Shown here one piece after another: positions 7,725 to 16,003 of a stretch of 18,038 nt of DNA. The position numbers were made by a program, and so were the translations under genes. Each line of letters starts with the position of its first letter. Position 1 is the first letter of the stretch. Below the pieces are notes generated by a model. The model was not told the origin of the DNA and ran no database searches. It was given only the letters and a program-made list of their open reading frames with translations. The DNA lies in NCBI GenBank assembly GCA_002321395.1, contig DCMK01000023.1, forward strand, positions 14,364-32,401. The letters run 5' to 3'. The DNA comes from Caryophanales bacterium UBA1624 (lineage in GTDB: Bacteria; Bacillota_I; Bacilli_A; RFN20; CAG-826).

Positions 7725-7753
7725 TTGTTCTATCCCCGTCCATCCTCTATAAT
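7725..7753 (+). promoter_or_regulatory. Sigma-A-type promoter upstream of the Fic-like gene
   Basis: TTGTTC (7725-7730), a 17-nt spacer and a perfect TATAAT (7748-7753). The predicted start near 7760 gives a leader of about 18 nt containing AGAGGAGG (7763-7770), spaced 7 nt from the ATG at 7778. Confidence 0.7.
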
Positions 7754-7777
7754 CCCTGAAAAAGAGGAGGAACGAAA

Positions 7778-9247
7778 ATGGCCTTCGATGTCTCCCGTTT
7801 CACCGACGAGAATTACCTCACCCGCAATGGGATGATCTCTGCCCTCCACACCTCGCTGATCGATACGTTTTGGAGCAAGACGATCGAATATCGGAAAGCC
7901 CACGCGAAAGCAGTGAGCCTGGTTTCGGTGGGGAAGAAGCGCTTCGCTTTGACCTTGACCCCGTCCATCCTAGGCAAGATCGAGGAAGGCGAGCGTAGGC
8001 TTTCCCTCTTCGAAGAGAGGTTCGGCGAGCTTTCCGGCATGGGATGCTTCCCGCCTTCCCGAGAAAGGGAATTGCTTTTCCCTTTGCTCCAGCAAGACGC
8101 TTCCTTTGAGAAAGCCTCCATCCCCGAGCTCACGCTGAAGGCCATGGTCAATGGCTTCTATGCGGGGAAGGAGGAAAGCGAGAGGCCGGTTCTGGCCTAT
8201 CTGAGCCTGCTCAAGAAATTGCAAGGGGCGGATTCCGCTTCCTTTGAGGATGCTCTGGGCGAGGATTATTTCGCCTTGATGGGGAGGGAGGACCTCGCTT
8301 GCTTCTACCGCGATTCCGATTTCCGCTCGGTCTACACGACCTCCGTGGTTGCCCGCGACTACGATTACGCCCCCTTCCGCGAGATCCCCTCGATGATGGA
8401 GACGCTGGATCCTTTCTGCAAGGACGAGTCGATCCCGGTCCTGGCCCGGGCTTTCGGCGCCCTTTATTATCTTTGCTACGTCAAGCCCTTCTTCCAGCAC
8501 AACGAGGTTTTGGGCGAGCTTTGCTGCAAAAGGATCCTCTCCCTTTCCCTCTGCCGGAGGTACGCCTATCTGCTGCCGATCCTCTCCTTCTTGGACGGGG
8601 GGTCCGCCTACCGGGACATCTTGCTTCAGACCCAAAAAGACTGCGACCTCACTTACTTCGTGCTGCATTGCTGCCGAAAGCTCTCCTCTTGTTTGGATGC
8701 TTTGCTCCAAAAAGCCTCATCCTGGCAGAAGGAAGCCGTCGCCGACGAGTTCGCGTCCGTGGAGGGGGAGCCCCCCTCCGCCATAGAGCCCCCTGCGCCC
8801 GCCCCTTCTATGCAAGAGGAAGCCTGGAAGGAGGAAGAGCCCTCTTTCGAACCGGTAAAGGAGAAAGTACAGGAGAAGGAGCAGGAGAGGAAGAAGCCCA
8901 GCGCCCCTTTGCTCAGCAAAGAAGAGGAGGAGGCCTTCCTGAAGAGCAGGGGCAAAACCGCCCTCCTCCCGCCAAAGGGCTCCTATTCGGAGAAGGAGGT
9001 CAAAGAGACCGCCCGCTACCTTCTGGAGACCAACCCGACCCTATCCAAAAAGCAAGCGAGCTTCTACGCCTCCCATTGCACGATCGGGCGCTTCTACACG
9101 ATCCAAGACTTCAAGAAAGCCACCCGCTGCGCCTATGAGACCGCCCGCACCAGCATGGACAGGCTTTCCGAAGAAGGTTTCTACGCCAAGAAGCAAATCA
9201 AGAACAAATTCGTGTATACTCCCCTTAAGCAAGGAGAAGAAAAATGA
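7778..9247 (+). CDS. Degenerate Fic-fold protein with C-terminal winged-helix domain
   Basis: The 489-residue protein resembles Fic-family AMPylators with a C-terminal winged helix, but the active site looks lost. Around residues 190-265 the order matches the Fic core: a YAPFREIPSMMETL segment (about 204-217, compare the Y-pP-eIP-lM region of Fic proteins), a helix, then KPFFQHNEVLG (236-246) where active Fic proteins carry HPFx(D/E)GN(G/K)R. Only P237, F238 and N242 are retained; the catalytic histidine is K236 and the GxGR glycine/arginine residues are missing. Residues about 325-400 are a Pro/Glu/Lys-rich linker. Residues about 430-485 (TIQDFKKATRCAYETARTSM onward) fit the winged helix that often ends Fic proteins. 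It overlaps the next gene by ATGA. A regulatory or scaffolding role is possible; function is unknown. An unrelated helical protein is the alternative, hence moderate confidence in the domain call. Confidence 0.65.
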   Translation: MAFDVSRFTDENYLTRNGMISALHTSLIDTFWSKTIEYRKAHAKAVSLVSVGKKRFALTLTPSILGKIEEGERRLSLFEERFGELSGMGCFPPSRERELLFPLLQQDASFEKASIPELTLKAMVNGFYAGKEESERPVLAYLSLLKKLQGADSASFEDALGEDYFALMGREDLACFYRDSDFRSVYTTSVVARDYDYAPFREIPSMMETLDPFCKDESIPVLARAFGALYYLCYVKPFFQHNEVLGELCCKRILSLSLCRRYAYLLPILSFLDGGSAYRDILLQTQKDCDLTYFVLHCCRKLSSCLDALLQKASSWQKEAVADEFASVEGEPPSAIEPPAPAPSMQEEAWKEEEPSFEPVKEKVQEKEQERKKPSAPLLSKEEEEAFLKSRGKTALLPPKGSYSEKEVKETARYLLETNPTLSKKQASFYASHCTIGRFYTIQDFKKATRCAYETARTSMDRLSEEGFYAKKQIKNKFVYTPLKQGEEK

Positions 9248-9525
9248 GATACAACCACTTAGTCCTCGCCACCGATTTAGCCCCCGTCATCGTCATCCTT
9301 TGCTTGGTGGGCTTCTTCGGCCTCGTCGTTTTGATCGTCGTGCTTCTGAAGCGCCACGTCCCCGGGCTCAAAAACGAGGAGAAGCCGAAATCCGACAAGG
9401 AGATCGCCAAAGAGGAATTGGACCGCCTGCTCGAGAAAGTCGACGATCCGGAAGCCGAGGAGGCGATGGAAGAATACCAAAAAGGCAAGGAAGAGAAGAA
9501 AGACCAGGGCAAGGAGAGCAAATAA
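9244..9525 (+). CDS. Small single-span membrane protein with charged cytoplasmic tail
   Basis: This 93-residue product has one hydrophobic helix (about residues 12-35, APVIVILCLVGFFGLVVLIV core) followed by a basic flank (KRH) and a tail rich in Glu and Lys that should be cytoplasmic and may form a short coiled coil (about 52-75). There is no signal-peptidase site or known catalytic motif. Its ATG overlaps the stop of the Fic-like gene (ATGA) and its TAA directly abuts the GTG of hemW, so it sits tightly inside this operon. The AAGGAG before its start (9231-9236) supports translation. I do not recognise a family. Membrane anchoring of a partner is a guess from layout only. Confidence 0.8.
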   Translation: MRYNHLVLATDLAPVIVILCLVGFFGLVVLIVVLLKRHVPGLKNEEKPKSDKEIAKEELDRLLEKVDDPEAEEAMEEYQKGKEEKKDQGKESK

Positions 9526-10608
9526 GTGCCTCCCCGCTCCGTCTACGTCCACATCCCTTTTTGCAAAGGGATCTGCGCCTACTGCGACTTCCCCAAGGTC
9601 CTATACAAAGAAGATTGGGCGGAAAGCTACCTTTCCGCCCTTTTTGCCGAGTTCTCCCTCCGCGGGATCGGCTCGGTGGACACGATCTATGTGGGCGGGG
9701 GGACCCCAAGCGCCCTTTCCCTCCCTCAGCTTGACTCCCTTTTGTCGTTCCTTTCGCCCCATCTGTCCCGGGGGGGAGAGTTCTCCCTGGAAGGCAATCC
9801 CGAAAGCTTGACCGCGGAGAAGGTCGGATTGCTCCGGCGCTTCGGGGTGAACCGGGTGAGCCTTGGGGTGCAGTCCTCCCTCCCGAAATACCTTTCCCTT
9901 TTGGGGAGGAAGCATCGCTTCGAGCAGGCCAGAGAAGCGGTGGGGAGGCTGAAGGAGGCAGGGATTGGGAACCTCAACGTCGATTGGATGATCGCCCTGC
10001 CCGGAGAGACGATGGCCGACATCAAGGAGGAGGAACGTTCCTTCCTAGGCTTGGACGTGCCCCATCTTTCGGTCTATACCCTGATTTTGGAGCGCGGGAC
10101 CGAATTCTGGCGTCGGGGCATCCAGGAGGCGAGCCAAGATGAGCAAGGGGAGCAATACGAGGAGGTCCTTTCCTTCCTAAGGGGGCAGGGATACGACCGT
10201 TATGAGGTCTCCAATTTCGCGCGCCCCGGGATGCAATGCCGCCACAACCTGGCCTATTGGAAGGACGAGGAATACTATGGGGTCGGCATGGGCGCCTCCG
10301 GATTCGTGGGGAATATCCGTTACAAAAACACTTCCTCCCTCTCTTCTTATCTAAAAGGGGAGGGGCTTTCCCTAAGCCAAGAGGAAAGCGGGGCGGAGGA
10401 GTTCTTTTTGACCAATCTGCGGCTGGAAAAGGGCTTTTCCCTAGAAGAATATTCCCGCCGCTTCCATTCCTCTTTCTTAGAGGATTATCAAGGGGAATGC
10501 GCGAAGCTCGTCGGGCAAGGGTTGCTGAGGGTGGAAAACGGCCGGGTATTCCCCAGCGACAGGGGGATGGAACTCTTGGACCTCATCCTTTTGGAATTGT
10601 TCCGCTGA
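9526..10608 (+). CDS. hemW: Radical SAM heme chaperone HemW (formerly annotated HemN-like)
   Basis: HemW is a radical SAM protein related to oxygen-independent coproporphyrinogen III dehydrogenase that binds heme and is thought to hand it to target proteins; it is found in many bacteria with or without heme synthesis. The 360-residue protein has the [4Fe-4S] motif C13xxxC17xxC20 in HIPFCKGICAYCDF, the SAM-binding GGGTPS (about 48-53) and the HNLAYW sequence (from H240) that fits the HNxxYW heme-binding motif used to tell HemW from true HemN. Start: GTG at 9526 directly after the preceding TAA, with AAGGAG at 9511-9516. It is the last gene of the Fic-like/membrane-protein unit, and the heat-shock promoter begins just after its stop. 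Confidence 0.93.
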   Translation: MPPRSVYVHIPFCKGICAYCDFPKVLYKEDWAESYLSALFAEFSLRGIGSVDTIYVGGGTPSALSLPQLDSLLSFLSPHLSRGGEFSLEGNPESLTAEKVGLLRRFGVNRVSLGVQSSLPKYLSLLGRKHRFEQAREAVGRLKEAGIGNLNVDWMIALPGETMADIKEEERSFLGLDVPHLSVYTLILERGTEFWRRGIQEASQDEQGEQYEEVLSFLRGQGYDRYEVSNFARPGMQCRHNLAYWKDEEYYGVGMGASGFVGNIRYKNTSSLSSYLKGEGLSLSQEESGAEEFFLTNLRLEKGFSLEEYSRRFHSSFLEDYQGECAKLVGQGLLRVENGRVFPSDRGMELLDLILLELFR

Positions 10609-10618
10609 GGAGAACTTT

Positions 10619-10645
10619 CTAGCACTTTGCCCTTGACAGTGCTAA
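10619..10645 (+). promoter_or_regulatory. CIRCE-like HrcA operator 1
   Basis: CTAGCACTT (10619-10627), 9-nt spacer, CAGTGCTAA (10637-10645). Compared with the CIRCE consensus TTAGCACTC-N9-GAGTGCTAA it matches 15 of 18 arm positions. The right arm overlaps the -35 (10633-10638), so bound HrcA would block RNA polymerase. Confidence 0.85.
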
Positions 10646-10660
10646 CTCTTTTCCTATAAT
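10633..10660 (+). promoter_or_regulatory. Heat-shock operon promoter (sigma-A type)
   Basis: Consensus TTGACA (10633-10638), 16-nt spacer and consensus TATAAT (10655-10660). The predicted start is near 10667, about 38 nt before the hrcA ATG. The promoter lies between, and overlaps with, two CIRCE-like operators. Confidence 0.9.
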
Positions 10661-10664
10661 GTGC

Positions 10665-10691
10665 TTGGCACTCATAGAAAGAGACTGCTAG
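10665..10691 (+). promoter_or_regulatory. CIRCE-like HrcA operator 2
   Basis: TTGGCACTC (10665-10673), 9-nt spacer, GACTGCTAG (10683-10691): 15 of 18 arm positions match the CIRCE consensus. It covers the predicted transcription start and most of the leader up to the Shine-Dalgarno region (GAAAGGA, 10691-10697). Confidence 0.75.
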
Positions 10692-10704
10692 AAAGGAATC
10701 CGCG

Positions 10705-11817
10705 ATGAACCGCAGCGAAGAAATCCTGAAATTGATCGTAGAGCACTTCATCCGCACCGCCGAACCGGTGGGGAGCAAGACGCTCCTTGAGACTTATCAT
10801 CTCGGCGTTTCCTCGGCCACGATCCGCGCGGAGATGAGCGAGCTGGAGAAGCAGGGGCTCTTGGAAAAGACCCATACCTCCTCCGGGCGCGTCCCTTCCA
10901 GCAAAGGCTATGAGTACTATGTGGAGCACCTGCGCGAGGAGCGGGTCGACTCCTCCGTCAAATACGCCATCCAAACCGTTTTGGAGAAGAAGGCGCAGTC
11001 GGTGGAGGAAGTCATCCAGCGCTCCTGCGAGATCCTCTCCAACATGACCAACCTCGCCGTCGGGGTGCTGGGTCCGAAGGTCAACAGCGAAAAGCTGGTC
11101 TCGATCCAGCTGATCCCCATCGGGCCGAATACCGCCACCGCGGTGTTCGTCACCGACCAGGGATACGTCGAGAACAAAACCTTCGTCATCGACCAGAAGA
11201 CGACCCCGGAGGAGATCCGAAAGACCGTCGAGCTGCTGAATAAGCGCCTCGTCGGCACGCCGGTCTCCGACCTCGTCCCGAAAATGGAGGCGATGAAGCC
11301 CGCCGTCACCGATTACTTGGTGGGGCAGGACGTCATCTACCAAGCCCTCCTCTCCGCCTTCGTTCAGTTCGCGGGGGAGAGGATCAACCTCTACGGGAAG
11401 GAGAACCTCCTCGACCACCCCGAGTTCGCCGAAGACGCGAAGAAGCTCAAAACGATCCTCCGCTTCCTCGACAACCCGCAGGCGATGAGGGAGGCCGTCG
11501 GCGTCCCCGAGAAGGGGGAGGACGGGGTCAGCGTGCAATTCGGCAAGGAGAAGGAAGGCCTCCAAGACGTGGCCCTTATCTCCGCCGACATCTCCATCCC
11601 CGGGCAGCAAAAGGCTCAGATCAGCCTCTTGGGGCCCACCCGGATGGACTACGAACGCATCGTGTCCACCCTCCATTACGTCGCCAAATCCCTGGATGAG
11701 TACTTTGAGAAAAGCGCCGGATGGGAGAAAGGAGCCGAGCAAACATGCCCGAAGAAAACAAGCGCCCCGACCAAAGCGGGGAAAGCAAAAATGAGCAAAA
11801 CGAACAGCAAAAAGTAG
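10705..11817 (+). CDS. hrcA: Heat-inducible transcription repressor HrcA
   Basis: HrcA represses class I heat-shock operons by binding CIRCE; its activity depends on the GroE chaperonin in Bacillus. The protein begins with the family winged helix (MNRSEEILKLIVEHFIRTAE onward, recognition region SSATIRAEMSELEKQGLL at about 32-49, then the wing SSGRVPSSKGYEYYV at about 56-70), followed by the GAF-like and inserted dimerisation domains. At 370 residues it is longer than the usual roughly 340-350, because of a lysine-rich tail (about 342-370) that lies mostly within the overlap with grpE. Autoregulation through the two upstream CIRCE-like sites is expected. First gene of hrcA-grpE-dnaK-dnaJ. Confidence 0.96.
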   Translation: MNRSEEILKLIVEHFIRTAEPVGSKTLLETYHLGVSSATIRAEMSELEKQGLLEKTHTSSGRVPSSKGYEYYVEHLREERVDSSVKYAIQTVLEKKAQSVEEVIQRSCEILSNMTNLAVGVLGPKVNSEKLVSIQLIPIGPNTATAVFVTDQGYVENKTFVIDQKTTPEEIRKTVELLNKRLVGTPVSDLVPKMEAMKPAVTDYLVGQDVIYQALLSAFVQFAGERINLYGKENLLDHPEFAEDAKKLKTILRFLDNPQAMREAVGVPEKGEDGVSVQFGKEKEGLQDVALISADISIPGQQKAQISLLGPTRMDYERIVSTLHYVAKSLDEYFEKSAGWEKGAEQTCPKKTSAPTKAGKAKMSKTNSKK

Positions 11818-12410
11818 AGCAGAAGGAAGCCGAAAAGGAAGAAGGCGGGCTCTTCTCGGGGAAGAAAATCCCCAAGGAGAAGTACCAAAAGGCCTTGGAC
11901 GACCTTGAGAAAGCCAAAGCCGACGGCGACCACTGGAAGAACGAATTCTACCGAGCCTACGCGGACACGCAAAACCTCCGCCGTTCCTTGGAAGAGGAAA
12001 GGCGGGTGGCCTTGCGTTACCGCGCCGAAGGCTTCTTGGAAAAGCTGCTCCCGGCCCTCGACGCCTTCCGCCTGGCCTTAAGCGCCAACCCGGAGAACCC
12101 GGAGGCGAAGAACTACCAGGTCGGCTTCCAATACATCTACAAACAGATTCAGCAATCCCTCGAAGACGAGGGGGTCCGCGAAATCACCCCGAAGCTGAAT
12201 TCGCCCTACGACGTCGCCACCATGCACGCCGTGGACGCCGAGGTGCGGGAAGACCTGCCCGAGAACACGGTCATCAAAGTCTACTCCTCCGCTTATAAGC
12301 TCCACGATCGCCTGGTCCGCCCGGCGATGGTTGGCGTCAGCAAGAAAGAGGGGAAGAAAAACGAAGAAAAACCCGCCGAAAAAGCGGGGGAAGAAGCCCA
12401 TAAGGCATAA
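11745..12410 (+). CDS. grpE: Nucleotide exchange factor GrpE
   Basis: GrpE is a homodimeric thermosensor that releases ADP from DnaK. With the start at 11745 the protein has 221 residues: a charged, disordered N-terminus (about 1-45), a long coiled-coil helix with the RAYADTQNLRRSLEEER segment, and the C-terminal beta domain containing YKLHDRLVRPAMVGVS, which contacts DnaK. A Lys/Glu/Ala-rich tail follows. I prefer the ATG at 11745 to the in-frame ATG at 11721 because AAAGGAG (11728-11734) sits 10 nt before it and the resulting start MPEENK is typical; the upstream ATG has no ribosome-binding site. It overlaps hrcA by 73 nt in a different frame. Second gene of the heat-shock operon. Confidence 0.93.
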   Translation: MPEENKRPDQSGESKNEQNEQQKVEQKEAEKEEGGLFSGKKIPKEKYQKALDDLEKAKADGDHWKNEFYRAYADTQNLRRSLEEERRVALRYRAEGFLEKLLPALDAFRLALSANPENPEAKNYQVGFQYIYKQIQQSLEDEGVREITPKLNSPYDVATMHAVDAEVREDLPENTVIKVYSSAYKLHDRLVRPAMVGVSKKEGKKNEEKPAEKAGEEAHKA

Positions 12411-12424
12411 GGAGAAATCACATT

Positions 12425-14252
<1,828 letters not shown>

Positions 14253-14254
<2 letters not shown>

Positions 14255-14272
14255 AGCAGCGGCTCCTGCTTT
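14253..14272 (+). other. Small intergenic hairpin after dnaK
   Basis: AAAGCAG (14253-14259) and CTGCTTT (14266-14272) form a perfect 7-bp stem with a 6-nt loop, starting within the dnaK stop codon. No T tract follows. It may protect the 3' end of a processed dnaK mRNA; this is inference. Confidence 0.5.
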
Positions 14273-14276
14273 GTAA

Positions 14277-14314
14277 GGGCGCCAGGGGAAACTCTGGCGC
14301 CCCGTTTGCCTTTT
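14277..14314 (+). terminator. Stem-loop between dnaK and dnaJ, possible attenuator
   Basis: GGGCGCCAG (14277-14285) pairs perfectly with CTGGCGCCC (14294-14302) over an 8-nt loop, followed by CGTTTGCCTTTT. The stem is strong but the U tract is interrupted, which fits partial termination or an mRNA-processing/stability element that would lower dnaJ expression relative to dnaK. The dnaJ ribosome-binding site lies just downstream. Confidence 0.5.
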
Positions 14315-14330
14315 AGGAAAGGAGGCCATT

Positions 14331-15476
14331 ATGGCAGAGTCCAAACGCGATTATTACGAAGTCCTCGGCGTCAGCAAAACGGCGAGCAAAGAGGAAATCC
14401 AATCGGCCTACCGCAAATTGGCCAAACAATACCATCCCGATATCAACCACTCCCCGGACGCCCCGAAGAAATTCGAGGAGATCCAGGAGGCCTACGATGT
14501 TTTGAAAGACGACGCCAAGCGCGCCCAATACGACCGCTTCGGCCAAGCCGCCTTCGAGCAGGGCAGCTCCACGGGCGGAGCCGGCAACCCCTTCGGCGGG
14601 GGATTCTCCTCCCAAGGGTTCGGCGACGTCGACTTGGGTGATATTTTCTCCTCCTTCTTCGGAGGAGGGGGAAGGAGGACTTCTAGCGCCTCCTCCGGCC
14701 CGAGCAAAGGCCAAGACACCTTGACGCGGGTCAAAATCGCCTTCATGGACGCGATCAACGGCACCAAAGTCACCATCCCTTTGACCTACGATGAGCCTTG
14801 CCCCCATTGCCAAGGGACCGGGGCGGAGAGCCCCAGCGACCTCGTCACCTGCCCCTATTGCGGTGGGACCGGGGTCGAGCGCACCCAGCAGAGGACGATT
14901 TTCGGCATCATGGAAGGGCAGACGACCTGCTCCCACTGCGGAGGCAGGGGGAAGATCGTCAAGAACAAGTGCCATGAATGCGATGGGAAAGGTTATAACC
15001 GCGTCCACAAGGATCTTTTGGTGAACATCCCCGCCGGCATCTCCTCCGGGCAGCAGATCCGCGTCTCCGGAAAAGGCGGCAGGGGAGTCAACGGCGGCCC
15101 TAACGGCGACCTTTACGTCGAAGTCATCGTCGCCGACCATCCCGATTTCCGCCGGGAGGGCAACGACATCCACCTCGACGTGCCCCTGAGCTTCGTCGAT
15201 TGCGCCCTCGGGACGCAGATCGACGTCCCTTATGTGTACGGGGAGGTCACCGTGACGATCCCCGAAGGCACCCAGCCCGACCAAATCCTCAAATTGAGGG
15301 GCCGCGGCGTCCAGGACCTGCGCACCAAAAAGCCCGGCGACGAATACATCCACATCAAGGTGAAGACCCCCGTCAGGCTCTCCAAAGCCCAAAAGGACCT
15401 CCTAAGGGAGTTCCAAGCCCAGGAAAGCAAGAAAGAGGGCCCCTTCGCCAAGTGGAAGGAGCGCTTCAAGAAGTGA
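14331..15476 (+). CDS. dnaJ: Chaperone protein DnaJ (Hsp40, type I)
   Basis: DnaJ delivers substrates to DnaK and stimulates its ATPase. The 381-residue protein is a full type I Hsp40: J domain (about 5-70) with HPD at 35-37, Gly/Phe-rich region (about 76-120), four zinc-binding CxxCxGxG-type repeats (CPHCQGTG, CPYCGGTG, CSHCGGRG, CHECDGKG; about 157-225) and the C-terminal substrate-binding domains. The Shine-Dalgarno AAAGGAGG (14318-14325) is 5 nt from the ATG. It is 76 nt downstream of dnaK, behind two hairpins, and ends the heat-shock operon; a strong terminator follows. Confidence 0.98.
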   Translation: MAESKRDYYEVLGVSKTASKEEIQSAYRKLAKQYHPDINHSPDAPKKFEEIQEAYDVLKDDAKRAQYDRFGQAAFEQGSSTGGAGNPFGGGFSSQGFGDVDLGDIFSSFFGGGGRRTSSASSGPSKGQDTLTRVKIAFMDAINGTKVTIPLTYDEPCPHCQGTGAESPSDLVTCPYCGGTGVERTQQRTIFGIMEGQTTCSHCGGRGKIVKNKCHECDGKGYNRVHKDLLVNIPAGISSGQQIRVSGKGGRGVNGGPNGDLYVEVIVADHPDFRREGNDIHLDVPLSFVDCALGTQIDVPYVYGEVTVTIPEGTQPDQILKLRGRGVQDLRTKKPGDEYIHIKVKTPVRLSKAQKDLLREFQAQESKKEGPFAKWKERFKK

Positions 15477-15483
15477 ACGGATT

Positions 15484-15515
15484 AGGCCAAAGAGCATCGC
15501 CTTTGGCCTTTTTTT
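15484..15515 (+). terminator. Rho-independent terminator of the heat-shock operon
   Basis: AGGCCAAAG (15484-15492) pairs perfectly with CTTTGGCCT (15501-15509), 8-nt loop, followed by a run of seven T (15509-15515). It lies 7 nt after the dnaJ stop codon. Confidence 0.93.
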
Positions 15516-15517
15516 CG

Positions 15518-15546
15518 TTCCGATACGCGCGCGGGGATACTATAAT
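15518..15546 (+). promoter_or_regulatory. Candidate promoter of the TM2-protein operon
   Basis: A perfect TATAAT (15541-15546) with a weak -35 TTCCGA (15518-15523) at 17-nt spacing, directly after the dnaJ terminator. The predicted start near 15553 leaves a leader of about 15 nt with GGAGGAAAGGG (15550-15560), ending 7 nt before the ATG. Confidence 0.6.
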
Positions 15547-15567
15547 TTCGGAGGAAAGGGACCCGTT

Positions 15568-16002
15568 ATGCCCTATTGCAAGAATTGCCACAAAGAAATT
15601 TCTCGTCTGGACAGCGATCTTTGCCCCTATTGCGGGGAGAAAGACCCCATCGCCGCCGACTACGCGACCAAAGACGTCACTTCGCACATCGACCCCCTAT
15701 CGGGGGAGTTCAAACTCTATAAATCCAAATCCAAGAAAGCCTATGTCGTTTTGGCGTTTTCCTTGGGGTTGTTCGGCGCCCATGATTTCTATCTCGGGTA
15801 TAAGGGCAGGGGAGTCGCTTTCCTTTTGTCCTTTTTGCTTTCCTTCTGCGGGGTGGGGCTGGGCTTGTTCTTCACCGTTTTGCCCTCCGCTTGGGCCTTT
15901 TTGATCCCTCTCTTGGCCTGGGTCCTCATCGATGGGGGGATGGGTTTAGTCCTCCTCAAGAGGGATTGCCTAAAAGACGCGACGGGGGAGTATCTCCGCT
16001 GA
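15568..16002 (+). CDS. Zinc-ribbon and TM2-domain membrane protein
   Basis: The 144-residue protein starts with a zinc ribbon, C4xxC7 and C19xxC22, followed by a short charged linker and a TM2 domain (about 60-130). That domain has two or more hydrophobic segments and the TM2 signature GLFGAHDFYLGYKGRG. TM2 domains occur in small membrane proteins across bacteria and in animal receptor-like proteins; their role is mostly unknown. The zinc ribbon should face the cytoplasm. First gene of a unit with its own promoter: one nucleotide separates its stop from the next start, and mtaB follows. Family membership is clear; function is not. Confidence 0.85.
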   Translation: MPYCKNCHKEISRLDSDLCPYCGEKDPIAADYATKDVTSHIDPLSGEFKLYKSKSKKAYVVLAFSLGLFGAHDFYLGYKGRGVAFLLSFLLSFCGVGLGLFFTVLPSAWAFLIPLLAWVLIDGGMGLVLLKRDCLKDATGEYLR

Positions 16003-16003
16003 T

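Noticed and set aside
8755..8945. Repeat array suggested by recurrent GAGGAAG-type purine runs
   Set aside because: These are codons of the Glu/Lys/Pro-rich linker of the Fic-like protein, with no fixed period or conserved unit.
9526..10608. Oxygen-independent coproporphyrinogen III dehydrogenase (HemN)
   Set aside because: The HNxxYW motif and the C-x3-C-x2-C motif without the extra HemN cysteine fit HemW; no heme biosynthesis genes are nearby.
11721..11744. Earlier grpE start at ATG 11721
   Set aside because: No Shine-Dalgarno precedes it, whereas AAAGGAG is well placed for the ATG at 11745; the extra residues are not typical of GrpE.
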